Made by a program: the position numbers and the translations under genes | NCBI RefSeq assembly: GCF_014637725.1 | Contig: NZ_BMFC01000018.1 | Location: 3,277-62,333, forward strand | Length of the DNA: 59,057 nucleotides | From: Marivita lacus | Lineage (GTDB): Bacteria; Pseudomonadota; Alphaproteobacteria; Rhodobacterales; Rhodobacteraceae | Direction: 5' to 3' | The notes under the pieces: model-generated | Told to the model about the DNA's origin: nothing | The model's input: the letters and a program-made list of their open reading frames with translations, nothing else | The model's database searches: none | Shown here: positions 26,013-34,187 of the stretch, in pieces | Layout: every line of letters begins with the position of its first letter | How positions within the stretch are numbered: position 1 is the first letter of the stretch

Positions 26013-26118
26013 TCGGGGATCGCATGTCTTGCCCTTGGTCGAGCGGCATGTGCATTCTCGGCCGAGCGCGACTCTTTTCTCGCATCATTCCGCCACGCCA
26101 AGACCCAAGGAACTGCCC

Positions 26119-27357
26119 ATGCACCCCTTCCATCAAGAGCTGAAATCCCGACTGGTGCGCTATTGCGCCATCGACAGCCAGTCGGACATGGACAGCCCCG
26201 GCGCGCCCTCGACGGCGTGTCAGCATGACATGCTCGACCTGCTGGTCACCGAACTGACCGAGATCGGCGCGGCGGATGTCACGAAAACCCCCTATGGCAC
26301 CGTGATCGCCACGATCCCCGGCACCGTGTCCGGTCCGACCATCGGGTTTCTCGCCCATGTGGACACCGCGCCGCAGTTCAATGCCACCGGCGTCAAGCCC
26401 CGTGTGATCGAAGGCTACAATGGCGGTGCGATCACCTATCCCGACGATCCCGACCTCGTGCTGTCGCCCGACGCCTTTCCCTATCTCGCGGGCAAGGTCG
26501 GGGAGGACATCGTCACTGCCTCGGGGCTGACGCTCTTGGGGGCGGATGACAAGGCGGGCGTTGCCATCGTCATGACCGCCGCCCGGCATCTGCTGGAGAC
26601 CCCGGAGATAAAGCGCCCCACGATCCGCGTCGCCTTTACCCCCGACGAGGAAATCGGCCGCGGTGTCGATCCGAACCTGCCCGCCGATCTGGGCGTCGAT
26701 TTCGCCTATACGTTCGACGGCGGCGAACTGGGAGAGATCACCTACGAGACCTTCTCGGCGGATTTCGCCGTGGTCACAGTGACCGGCGTGTCGATCCATC
26801 CCGGCACCGCAAAGGACAAGCTGGTCAACGCCATCCACCTTGCATCCAAGATCGTCGACACCCTGCCCCAGGTCACCCTGACGCCCGAGACCACCGATGG
26901 CACCGAAGGTTTCATCCACGCGGTCGACATGAAGGGCAGCGCCGACCAGATGGAGCTTCGTTTCATCCTGCGTGATTTCGAACTGGAGGGGTTGAAGGCC
27001 AAGGGCGCGCTTCTTCGGCAGGTCTGCGACACCATCGCGGCGACCGAACCGCGCGCGCGGATCACCTGCACCATCACCCCGCAATACCGCAACATGCGCT
27101 ACTGGCTGGAAAACGACATGACGCCCGTGGAACTGGCCCGCACCGCGCTGGCCGATCTGGGGATACCAGAGCAGTCCGTGCCGATCCGGGGCGGCACCGA
27201 CGGGTCGCGCCTGACGGAAATGGGCGTGCCCTGCCCCAACCTGTTCACCGGCATGCAGAACGTGCACGGCCCGCTGGAATGGGTGTCGGTGCAGGACATG
27301 ACCCGCGCGACGGACCTGTGCCTGCGGATCGCGGAACGCGCGGCACAGCCCGGTTAA
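26119..27357 (+). CDS. pepT: Peptidase T (tripeptide aminopeptidase)
   Basis: Cytoplasmic M20B metallopeptidase that removes N-terminal residues from tripeptides. All di-zinc marks are visible: AHVDTAP (about residue 79), LGADDKAGVA (about 140), the catalytic-Glu motif TPDEEIGRG (about 175) and TFDGGELG. The 412-residue length is normal. ATG 26119 (MHPFHQELKSRLVRYC) is chosen over the open frame reaching back into the SulP gene. Likely monocistronic; it converges with the methyltransferase gene with a 6-nt gap. Confidence 0.93.
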   Translation: MHPFHQELKSRLVRYCAIDSQSDMDSPGAPSTACQHDMLDLLVTELTEIGAADVTKTPYGTVIATIPGTVSGPTIGFLAHVDTAPQFNATGVKPRVIEGYNGGAITYPDDPDLVLSPDAFPYLAGKVGEDIVTASGLTLLGADDKAGVAIVMTAARHLLETPEIKRPTIRVAFTPDEEIGRGVDPNLPADLGVDFAYTFDGGELGEITYETFSADFAVVTVTGVSIHPGTAKDKLVNAIHLASKIVDTLPQVTLTPETTDGTEGFIHAVDMKGSADQMELRFILRDFELEGLKAKGALLRQVCDTIAATEPRARITCTITPQYRNMRYWLENDMTPVELARTALADLGIPEQSVPIRGGTDGSRLTEMGVPCPNLFTGMQNVHGPLEWVSVQDMTRATDLCLRIAERAAQPG

Positions 27358-27363
27358 GAGCGC

Positions 27364-28107
27364 CTATTCGTCGTCCGACCAGCGCTTCATGTAATCGGTC
27401 TGGTAGACCCCGCCGCCCGCCTGTTGCGTCAGCGGCTTGCGCACCACGTAGTGCAGGATCACGGGTGAATCCGACGGCAGTTGCCCCCGAATGCGCGGCC
27501 TGACGCCAGTTTCGTTCGGGTTCGTCGTGCGCGCCGTCTTGCGCGCATGGGCCGGGCGGATGGGTTGCAGCAAAAGGTCCAGCACCTCGTAGCCCATCGC
27601 CTTTTGCCAGAACCCGTACACCATTTCGGGGGTGATCTGGTAGAAGCCGTGATTGATCCAGTTGTTGCAGGGCGAATGCCCGATCAGCACAGCGCCGGGT
27701 TTCAGCATCCGGTCGATGTTGCGATAGGCGGTGGGCAGTTCGAACACATGCTCGCAAGTGCCGCCGTCATAGATCACGTCGAACCGCGCGGTCAGGTCTT
27801 CGCCAACGGGCTGCGTCAGGTCGTGGATGATGCTGGCGTTCTCGAACTCCGAAAAATCGAGTGAATCGACGCTGTCGAACCCAAGCTTTTCAAAGAAGGT
27901 CTCGCTATAGGCGTTGTCGGGGTTGCGCAGATCGTCCTCGGTCAGGCCGGGAAGATGCGTCGCGATGGCGGCCGCGAAATCCTGCGCCGCAACACCCCGC
28001 CTGCTGCCGACAAAGCCCTGTCGACCCAGCATGAGGAACGCCCCGCCAAGCTGATGACCTTTGGTTGTCTCGATCAGCAAGGTGCCCAGAACGTCCGGTA
28101 TCGACAT
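27364..28107 (-). CDS. Class I SAM-dependent methyltransferase-like protein
   Basis: A 247-residue soluble protein resembling class I methyltransferases: the segment RFDVIYDGGTCEHVFELP followed by AYRNIDRMLKPGAVLIGHSP matches motifs II-III of the fold, with the usual acidic-to-His turn. The glycine-rich motif I is weak (LMLGRQGFVGSR near residues 26-37). Substrate unknown; the His- and Asn-rich SPCNNWINHGFYQ would be near the active site. It may share a transcript with the cytochrome c gene upstream on the same strand (gap 127 nt). Confidence 0.65.
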   Translation of the reverse strand: MSIPDVLGTLLIETTKGHQLGGAFLMLGRQGFVGSRRGVAAQDFAAAIATHLPGLTEDDLRNPDNAYSETFFEKLGFDSVDSLDFSEFENASIIHDLTQPVGEDLTARFDVIYDGGTCEHVFELPTAYRNIDRMLKPGAVLIGHSPCNNWINHGFYQITPEMVYGFWQKAMGYEVLDLLLQPIRPAHARKTARTTNPNETGVRPRIRGQLPSDSPVILHYVVRKPLTQQAGGGVYQTDYMKRWSDDE

Positions 28108-28234
28108 GGAATTTTCTCACTGTTCACGCATCCGGGAAAGCATCCTCCGGCAGGGACTCCAATGCAAGCCACACGCCTTCGGCCCGCTCTGAAAGCGATG
28201 CGCGAAAACATCATGCGGCTGCCCCGTCAGCCCT

Positions 28235-28642
28235 TCAGTCGGCACCTTGAAGCGATTGCAGATAGCCCACCAGATCGGCGATCGGTTCGGCCACAATCAA
28301 CGGCTGTCCGCTTGGCAGCTTCATCGGCGTGTTGGCGACCCCTTCGAAATAAGGACCGAACACCGGCATGGGGGATCCGTGACTGACCATCGGATCGGTT
28401 CCGTCGATGCGGCTCAGCACCCGCTCCAGCGGAAAGCTGCGCTCGTTGCGCGCCGACAGCGTCGTCAGGTCCGACGGCTGCAAGACCAGCGCGGCCGCTA
28501 GTGGACCCTGCCCCTTGGCATCGGCCCCGTGGCAGGTGGCGCAGTGGGTCTGGAACAGGGCCCGCCCGTGATCGACATCCTGCGCAAGTAGCGGCACAGC
28601 AGTCAGTGCCAGACAGGCAAGGCTGGCAAGGGCATGTCTCAT
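28235..28642 (-). CDS. Small periplasmic c-type cytochrome
   Basis: A 135-residue monohaem cytochrome c. Signal peptide MRHALASLACLALTAVPLLAQ; haem motif CATCHG near residue 36; distal Met ligand probably in SPMPVFGPYF. ATG 28642 fits the signal peptide; the frame opens 54 nt earlier. This is a soluble class I electron carrier for the periplasm. Partner enzyme unknown; it is divergent from the DUF1194 gene. Confidence 0.88.
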   Translation of the reverse strand: MRHALASLACLALTAVPLLAQDVDHGRALFQTHCATCHGADAKGQGPLAAALVLQPSDLTTLSARNERSFPLERVLSRIDGTDPMVSHGSPMPVFGPYFEGVANTPMKLPSGQPLIVAEPIADLVGYLQSLQGAD

Positions 28643-28776
28643 GGATGATCCTCCATCTGACCAAAGATACAGCAACCCTGCAGGAATCCCGCCCATCGCG
28701 CGTTGATCCGGATCAATCCTTTTGAGGTCTCATGCAGATGTCCTAGCTTACGCCAAGTCAGCCAAGAGGATTTGCC

Positions 28777-29505
28777 ATGTACCGCCTGTTCCTGATCGTG
28801 ATGATGACCCTTGCCGCCCCCGCCTTTGCGCAGGACACCGATCTGGAACTGGTGCTGCTGGCCGATGCCTCCGGCTCCATCGACCAGCGCGAGATCGACT
28901 TTCAGCGCCAAGGCTACGCGCAGGCGATCACCGATCCCGAGGTGCTGGCCGCGATTGCCAACACGGCCTATGGCAGCATCGCCGTCACCTACGTGGAATG
29001 GGCCACCAATCAGGCGGTGGTGGCTGACTGGACCCTGATCGACGGGCCAGACAGTGCCACGCTTTTTGCCGCCGAGTTGTTGAACAAGCCGCGTCAGGCC
29101 TATGGGCGCAACGCCATTGGTGCAGCGCTGCTCGAAGGGTTGCGACTGATGGACACCAATGACTTCGATGGCTGGCGGCGGGTCATCGACTTTTCGGGTG
29201 ACTCCGTGCGCAGCTATTCCGGCCCGTCGATTGCCGAGGCGCGCGACACGGTGGTTGCGGCGGGTGTGACGATCAACGCCCTGCCCATCCTGCGCCCTGA
29301 CGATCCCGGTCGCGCGCAAGGCGGTCTCGAGGCGCAATACGAGGCACAGATCATCGGCGGGCTGGGGGCGTTTGTCGTGACCGCCGAGAACCGTGCGTCC
29401 TTTGCCGAGGCGGTGAAGCGCAAGCTGATTCTGGAAATCTCGGGCCAGATGCCGACGCGGAACGTGGCGGAGGCGCGGAACGCTGCGAGACCGTCCTCGC
29501 GCTGA
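28777..29505 (+). CDS. DUF1194 protein with von Willebrand A fold
   Basis: A 242-residue exported protein (signal peptide MYRLFLIVMMTLAAPAFAQ) of the DUF1194 family. The mature part starts DLELVLLADASGSIDQREI, with an intact MIDAS metal-binding DxSGS at about residues 30-34, and has a second-strand IDFSGDSVRSYSG and a later ALPILRPDD typical of vWA folds. Probably binds a divalent metal and a protein ligand in the periplasm. Function unknown; no AAA+ partner gene is nearby. Confidence 0.82.
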   Translation: MYRLFLIVMMTLAAPAFAQDTDLELVLLADASGSIDQREIDFQRQGYAQAITDPEVLAAIANTAYGSIAVTYVEWATNQAVVADWTLIDGPDSATLFAAELLNKPRQAYGRNAIGAALLEGLRLMDTNDFDGWRRVIDFSGDSVRSYSGPSIAEARDTVVAAGVTINALPILRPDDPGRAQGGLEAQYEAQIIGGLGAFVVTAENRASFAEAVKRKLILEISGQMPTRNVAEARNAARPSSR

Positions 29506-29510
29506 GCGGG

Positions 29511-29578
29511 CAAGCCCCGTCCGCGGGGCTTGGGACGCAATGTCGAAATTGCGTGGAAAAGCGGTTTTGAAACCGCTT
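29511..29578. repeat. Three tandem perfect hairpins between convergent genes
   Basis: Hairpin 1: CAAGCCCCG/CGGGGCTTG (29511-29519, 29524-29532, loop 4). Hairpin 2: ACGCAAT/ATTGCGT (29535-29541, 29548-29554, loop 6). Hairpin 3: AAGCGGTTT/AAACCGCTT (29559-29567, 29570-29578, loop 2). All stems are perfect and nearly abut. They fill the gap between the DUF1194 stop (29505) and the opposing gene stop (29586) and can fold in either transcript; a two-way termination or mRNA-end protection site is likely. Confidence 0.8.
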
Positions 29579-29585
29579 ACCGGCG

Positions 29586-30065
29586 CTACTCGTCCAGCGA
29601 TCCGTGCACGGCCAAGAGCGCCATGTCCGCCTCTTGCGGTTCGATCACCCGGAAGCTTTCGCGCACGCCGGACTCGGTCAACTCGCGGCTCACCGTCAAA
29701 AGCGTGTTCGGCGCGTGCTCGTCGCAAAGCTCGGCCATATGGGCAATCTCCGCCTCGGCCACCGGGCGCGCGGCCTCGACCGACGGCGCGCCGTAGAGAT
29801 CGACGAAATGCTGCGCCAAACCCTGCACCAATGCGGCATGTTCCGCCGGTTCGATCTGCGTCACCGCGACGAAACTCACCCGGCCAAAGGTCTCGGCCCC
29901 CAGCCAGCCATTGCTGAACGCCTGTTTCGCACGGCCCTCGAGATCCCCCTCGGACCAGTTGGAAAACTCGAACCCGCCCGAGATGCACCATTCGCCGGTG
30001 CGGGCCGGAGAATGAAAGACGCGCTGGTCGCTTTCGTCGAAATGGATGGCACGGGCAAGGTTCAT
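29586..30065 (-). CDS. DUF6505-like conserved protein
   Basis: A 159-residue cytoplasmic protein starting at ATG 30065 (MNLARAIHFDESDQRVFHSP), overlapping the upstream gene by four bases (ATGA). No catalytic motif recognised. The N-terminal EWCISGGFEFSNW and C-terminal FRVIEPQEADMALL are the parts I associate with the family seen beside DUF4444 genes in Rhodobacterales. The fixed pairing with the ligase-like protein upstream suggests the two act together. Family name is from memory. Confidence 0.65.
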   Translation of the reverse strand: MNLARAIHFDESDQRVFHSPARTGEWCISGGFEFSNWSEGDLEGRAKQAFSNGWLGAETFGRVSFVAVTQIEPAEHAALVQGLAQHFVDLYGAPSVEAARPVAEAEIAHMAELCDEHAPNTLLTVSRELTESGVRESFRVIEPQEADMALLAVHGSLDE

Positions 30066-30769
30066 GAACGGATCTCCAGAAGGTCGGTCACAGGCAGGAG
30101 CATGGTCTGCCCGTCGGCGCGAAGCAAGAGGCCAAGCTTTTCGTCCAGACCCAGAAAATGGCCATTCTTTCCGAGGAAGGTGCCGTCCTTCCCCATGCCA
30201 TAAGCAAGGCCCGCCCATTCGGTATGAAGCGGCCCCATGCCCTCGTCCTCCCACCGGCTGATCCAGTTGAGCAGATGCCGCGACCAGCTTTCCAGCAGAT
30301 CGACCGGCGTCAGGTCACCGCAGCCCTCGCTCATCAGGTCGGTCTCGTCCGGGGTCTCGCCACCGGCAAGGTTGCCTCGCGCAAAGACCAACTCGAACCC
30401 GGTGACAAGCCAGCCGGGTTCCGCGTCCGCATCCTGCGTGTCGGTCGCACCGCGCACTGCGCCACACAGCCCGCCATTGACGCGGATCGGCCCGTCCCAA
30501 CACAGATGCACCGGCATCTCCGACGGCCCCAGCGCCCCCAGCGCGTTCTGCAGCGCGACGCCCGTGAGCGGCACCATCGCCGCCGCGTCGGACAGCGCCA
30601 CTTCAGGGGCCAGCACGATGGCTGCGCGCAACCGTTCGGGTGACGCATCATACAGGATCGTGCCCGCGTCGCAGCCCTGTGCCGCCTCGGAACAGGCCGC
30701 CTCGAACGGGTCCGCCCCCGCCGTATTGATGCCCTGCATCAGCGGCGGGAACGAGGGTCCGGTGCTCAT
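30062..30769 (-). CDS. Degenerate biotin/lipoate ligase-like protein (DUF4444)
   Basis: A 235-residue protein with the fold order of the biotin/lipoyl ligase superfamily: LRAAIVLAPEVALSDAAAMV then VALQNALGAL match the strand-helix core, and CWDGPIRVNGGLCGAVRGA occupies the place of the KWPND...KLAGIL substrate loop. The catalytic Lys and the GRGRRGR nucleotide loop of active enzymes are not seen, so activity is doubtful. The C-terminal piece (GLLLRADGQTMLLPVTDLLE) is the DUF4444 domain. Overlaps both neighbours by four bases. Confidence 0.72.
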   Translation of the reverse strand: MSTGPSFPPLMQGINTAGADPFEAACSEAAQGCDAGTILYDASPERLRAAIVLAPEVALSDAAAMVPLTGVALQNALGALGPSEMPVHLCWDGPIRVNGGLCGAVRGATDTQDADAEPGWLVTGFELVFARGNLAGGETPDETDLMSEGCGDLTPVDLLESWSRHLLNWISRWEDEGMGPLHTEWAGLAYGMGKDGTFLGKNGHFLGLDEKLGLLLRADGQTMLLPVTDLLEIRS

Positions 30770-31830
30770 GCCTTTCCGGCGGCGATCAGCGTGCGGGCCA
30801 GATCGCGGAACGACTGGGCCTGTGCGCTGTCGGGTTTCGACACGACGATGGGCGCGCCGCCATCGGCGGCCTTGCGGATGTCGAGATGCAGCGGGATTTC
30901 CGCCAGAAGCGGCACCCCGATCTTGGCCGCCTCCGCCGCAACACCGCCATGACCGAAGATGTGTTCCTCGTGCCCGCAGTTCGAACAGATATGCGTCGAC
31001 ATGTTCTCGATCAGACCGATGATCGGCACGTTCATCTGGTTGAACATGTCGATCCCCTTGCGCGCATCCAGAAGCGCCACGTCCTGCGGCGTGGAGACCA
31101 CGATGGCCCCGTCCACATACGCCTTCTGGGACAGGGTCATCTGCACGTCACCTGTGCCCGGCGGCAGGTCCACCAGCAGAACATCCAGCGCGCCCCATTG
31201 CACCTGCATCAGCATCTGCTGCAACGCACCCATGAGCATCGGACCGCGCCAGACCACAGCCTGACCTTCGTTGACCATCAGGCCCATCGACATCATCGTC
31301 ACGCCAAAATTGCGCATCGGCAGGATGATCTTGCCATCCGGGCTGGCGGGACGCCCCGACACGCCCAGCATGCGCGGCTGGCTCGGCCCGTAGACATCGG
31401 CATCGAGCAGACCGACCCGACGGCCCTCGGCGGCCAGAGCACAGGCGAGGTTCGCAGAGACCGTGGATTTGCCCACGCCGCCCTTGCCCGAGGCGATGGC
31501 CAGAATGCGGTCCACACCGGGGATTTTCTCGGGGCCGGCCGGTTTCGGCTTGGCACCGCCCTTGAGGTCCGGCGGCGGTTTCGGCGTTGAATGCGCGGTC
31601 ATGACAGCCGAGACGGAAGACGCGCCCAGCGCCTTCACCGCGTCCTCGGCAGCCTGCCGCACGGGGCTGTAGATGGTGGCCTGATCAGCCGCCACCTCGA
31701 CCACAAAGCGCACCGCATCGCCGTCGACGTTGAGCGCCCGCACGATGCCTGCGGCCACGATATCCTGTCCCGAAGCCGGATCGGTCACGGCTTTCAGCGC
31801 GGCCAGAACCGCGTCACGAGTCAGCGCCAC
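30766..31830 (-). CDS. apbC: Mrp/NBP35-type Fe-S cluster carrier ATPase
   Basis: A 354-residue P-loop protein that binds and transfers [4Fe-4S] clusters. N-terminal MIP18/DUF59-like domain (residues 1-80), deviant Walker A GKGGVGKST near 115, DADVYGPSQPRMLG, LVDLPPGTGD, and the cluster-binding CSNCGHEE near residue 280. It is upstream of the DUF4444/DUF6505 pair with an ATGA overlap, and preceded by the DUF6494 gene by 2 nt, forming a compact four-gene operon. It could serve Fe-S enzymes such as the formate dehydrogenase encoded nearby, but that is inference. Confidence 0.92.
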   Translation of the reverse strand: MALTRDAVLAALKAVTDPASGQDIVAAGIVRALNVDGDAVRFVVEVAADQATIYSPVRQAAEDAVKALGASSVSAVMTAHSTPKPPPDLKGGAKPKPAGPEKIPGVDRILAIASGKGGVGKSTVSANLACALAAEGRRVGLLDADVYGPSQPRMLGVSGRPASPDGKIILPMRNFGVTMMSMGLMVNEGQAVVWRGPMLMGALQQMLMQVQWGALDVLLVDLPPGTGDVQMTLSQKAYVDGAIVVSTPQDVALLDARKGIDMFNQMNVPIIGLIENMSTHICSNCGHEEHIFGHGGVAAEAAKIGVPLLAEIPLHLDIRKAADGGAPIVVSKPDSAQAQSFRDLARTLIAAGKA

Positions 31831-31832
31831 GG

Positions 31833-32024
31833 TCAGTCCTGTCCCTTGATCGAGCCGGTGACGACATGTTCGAGGTCAAGCCCGTCAATCGTCAGAACCA
31901 CCTTGGCGTCAAAAATCTTGCCGCTGGTGTCGGCATCGCGCATCGCCTCTTCGATGGCCTGCTGGGACGTGACCCCAACCTGCTTGAGAAACTTGCGCAT
32001 GGACATGTTGAAATCATCGCTCAT
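31833..32024 (-). CDS. Small conserved protein (DUF6494-like)
   Basis: A 63-residue acidic cytoplasmic protein, MSDDFNMSMRKFLKQVGVTSQQ followed by AIEEAMRDADTSG and a beta-rich end VVLTIDGLDLEHVVTGSI. I associate it with the DUF6494 family; function unknown. It is the first gene of the operon with apbC, two bases upstream of it, and divergent from the cytochrome c gene at 32125. ATG 32024 has a good GGAG-like site upstream. Confidence 0.72.
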   Translation of the reverse strand: MSDDFNMSMRKFLKQVGVTSQQAIEEAMRDADTSGKIFDAKVVLTIDGLDLEHVVTGSIKGQD

Positions 32025-32124
32025 CGGTTTTCTCCCCTTGGGCCTCCGCCCGGTCTGGCCGAGGTGAAGCGTTGACGGGTGTAAGCCAGCGCCTTTAGGC
32101 TTTCAAGCGAGGAGGCGCTTCATA

Positions 32125-32886
32125 ATGACAGTGACAGGAAAACAACTCGGCCTCGCCTGCGCCACCATCATGGCGCTCACCGTCGGCACCACCGCCCAAG
32201 CCCAGGACAAGGCCTTCACGCTGGCCGCGCCCGAGGCCCTGGTGGACTCGGGTCTGCTCGGCTACATCCTGCCGCGCTTTTCGCTCAAGACACAGGTGCG
32301 GATCACGCTGACCGAACCCGGGGCTGCGGCGGATGCGGAGTTCGGCACGACCGGGGTTGTGGCCTTTCAGGGCCCCGACACGGTCTGGCATCTGACCACG
32401 GGCGAGGATGCGGATGCCCGGCGCTTTGCCGACTGGCTTCAATCCGAGGTGGGCCGCAGCACGGTGGACAGCTATCAGGTCGATGGCGCGGCACCCTTTG
32501 TCACGCAGGTCGAGGTGGCGCAGGTGGTGGCCCCGACGATCTACGAGGGCGATGCCAAGCGCGGCGAAGAGGTCTCGCTGTCCCATTGCGGGCGCTGCCA
32601 CGTGGTGAACGACACGAACCGCATGAACTCCATCGGCTCGACCCCGTCCTTTGCGGTCCTGCGCACGCTGCGCGACTGGGAGGACCGGTTCCAGACCTTC
32701 TACGTGCTCAACCCGCACCCGGCATTTACACAGATCGCTGATGTGACAGAACCGTTCAGGGCCAACCGCCCCTCGCCCATCCGCGCGGTCGAGATGACGC
32801 TGGACGATCTCGACAACATCATGGCCTTCGTGCAGGGCATTCCCCCCGCCGATCTGGGCGCACCGGTGCAATCGATGGACCAGTAA
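32125..32886 (+). CDS. Exported c-type cytochrome with unusual N-terminal domain
   Basis: A 253-residue periplasmic protein. Signal peptide MTVTGKQLGLACATIMALTV...TTAQAQ; residues 28-135 form a non-haem domain that I do not recognise (LAAPEALVDSGLLGYILPRF; EFGTTGVVAFQG); residues 140-253 contain one haem site, CGRCH near residue 155, and a likely Met ligand. The N-terminal part weakly recalls the periplasmic tungstate-type binding fold, unproven. It is the last typical gene before the A+T-rich islet and lies near the formate dehydrogenase genes, for which it could be an electron acceptor. Confidence 0.78.
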   Translation: MTVTGKQLGLACATIMALTVGTTAQAQDKAFTLAAPEALVDSGLLGYILPRFSLKTQVRITLTEPGAAADAEFGTTGVVAFQGPDTVWHLTTGEDADARRFADWLQSEVGRSTVDSYQVDGAAPFVTQVEVAQVVAPTIYEGDAKRGEEVSLSHCGRCHVVNDTNRMNSIGSTPSFAVLRTLRDWEDRFQTFYVLNPHPAFTQIADVTEPFRANRPSPIRAVEMTLDDLDNIMAFVQGIPPADLGAPVQSMDQ

Positions 32887-33038
32887 AAGCTCCCCATCGA
32901 AGCACACCAGATAACAATTTGGAAAATAGAACAAAGCACTGAAGTAGTGTCGCCGTTTCAGCATTCAGTTGCAGGAATCGGAAAAATTCGACACGATGAG
33001 CCTACAAATTTTAACGTTCTTTTTTTTCACAGTTATTG

Positions 33039-33593
33039 ATGAGCGCGAAAGCCATGATTCCATTAGAATTTCAATGCATTGACAACATCACACCGCAGAT
33101 TTTCACGACCCGGGTGATTGAACCGGTCTTGTGCCACTTGTCAGAGATCGCGTTTTCGAAAGCGGCTTCACAGCTGCTGCTTGGCACAGCATTGCATGAA
33201 AGCATGGGTCTGAAGCATCGCCGACAAGTCGGCGGTGGACCTGCCCGCAGTCTCTTTCAGATGGAGCCAGCTACGCATGACGATATCTGGACCAATTTCC
33301 TTGCTTACAGAGACGCTCTTAAAGGGCAGATCGAGGGCCTTTTGAGTTCACCCACGGCAAACAAGCACCTCGAGTTGGAATTCAATGACAATTATGCAGC
33401 GGGTATGGCCCGGGTCCACTATTTTCGAGCCCCGGACGCCCTTCCAAAAAGCAACGACCTGATTTCACAGTCGAACTATTGGAAAAAGCACTACAATACC
33501 GCATTGGGCGCCGGCACGCCCACAAAATACCAAAACGATTGGAAAGCGCATGGCGGCCCAGACGTCTTGTTCCGTATCGACTGCAGCATATAG
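33039..33593 (+). CDS. Predicted lysozyme/transglycosylase-like protein
   Basis: A 184-residue soluble protein without signal peptide. The segment LLGTALHESMGLKHRRQ followed by GGGPARSLFQMEPATHDD resembles the catalytic part of lysozyme-fold muramidases, where a Glu in HES is followed by a glycine-rich strand and GxFQ; similar motifs occur in phage-encoded proteins. Base and codon use are markedly A+T-richer than in neighbours. Start is uncertain: TTG 33036, ATG 33039 or ATG 33054; ribosome sites are poor. The secreted-protein gene follows after 9 nt, so they are probably one operon. Enzymatic activity is inferred only from the motif. Confidence 0.55.
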   Translation: MSAKAMIPLEFQCIDNITPQIFTTRVIEPVLCHLSEIAFSKAASQLLLGTALHESMGLKHRRQVGGGPARSLFQMEPATHDDIWTNFLAYRDALKGQIEGLLSSPTANKHLELEFNDNYAAGMARVHYFRAPDALPKSNDLISQSNYWKKHYNTALGAGTPTKYQNDWKAHGGPDVLFRIDCSI

Positions 33594-33602
33594 GCCAGCA
33601 AC

Positions 33603-34106
33603 ATGAAGAACTGCATTTACTTACTGAGCGGCATCTTTTTTCTGATTTTCGCCCAATCGCCCGTCCAAGCCGAGATCACCGTCAACACAACAAACGGCAA
33701 AGAGTATCACCATGTTTTGCTGACACTTACTGAGCAAGATTTACTGCCCAATCCAGAAGGCAGGAGTGATGACCTTGCATATACTCTTGCTGATGGGGGT
33801 ATGTTTGAAATCTACATTCCTTCTGGCAGGCTGTCCGATGTGGCTTCTCCTGGTTGCGAAGCCCTCATTGTGCGTATGCCTTGGACCAGCCCCGACCTCG
33901 ATCCGGAATTCGTCTTGGAAAAATCCCAACTGCTCGAAGACATTAACAACGTTCGGGACGGAAGAACGGGCACGGTTACCATCGCCGTTGAACTCGACCC
34001 GTATCTTGATACGTCGGACGACACATTCACGCTCACGCGCTGCAATGTCTTCCTTCGCACCGCCTACGGGCGTTATGTTCCCAACGTGGACCCCCTGCAA
34101 AAGTAA
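33603..34106 (+). CDS. Small secreted protein of unknown function
   Basis: A 167-residue protein with a clear signal peptide (MKNCIYLLSGIFFLIFAQ, cleavage after VQA). The mature part of about 145 residues is beta-rich and acidic, with two Cys (SPGCEAL, LTRCNVF) that could pair in the periplasm. No family recognised. It follows the muramidase-like gene by 9 nt and shares its A+T-rich codon use. A cell-wall hydrolase plus a downstream periplasmic partner is the usual layout of an effector-immunity pair or an enzyme with its inhibitor, but nothing here proves that. Confidence 0.6.
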   Translation: MKNCIYLLSGIFFLIFAQSPVQAEITVNTTNGKEYHHVLLTLTEQDLLPNPEGRSDDLAYTLADGGMFEIYIPSGRLSDVASPGCEALIVRMPWTSPDLDPEFVLEKSQLLEDINNVRDGRTGTVTIAVELDPYLDTSDDTFTLTRCNVFLRTAYGRYVPNVDPLQK

Positions 34107-34187
34107 TCGACGTCGCGTAGTCCCATCGGATCGAAGTGTCCAACGGGACTACGGTAGAATGGGTCGATCCGGTTCATTCACCTGCGC

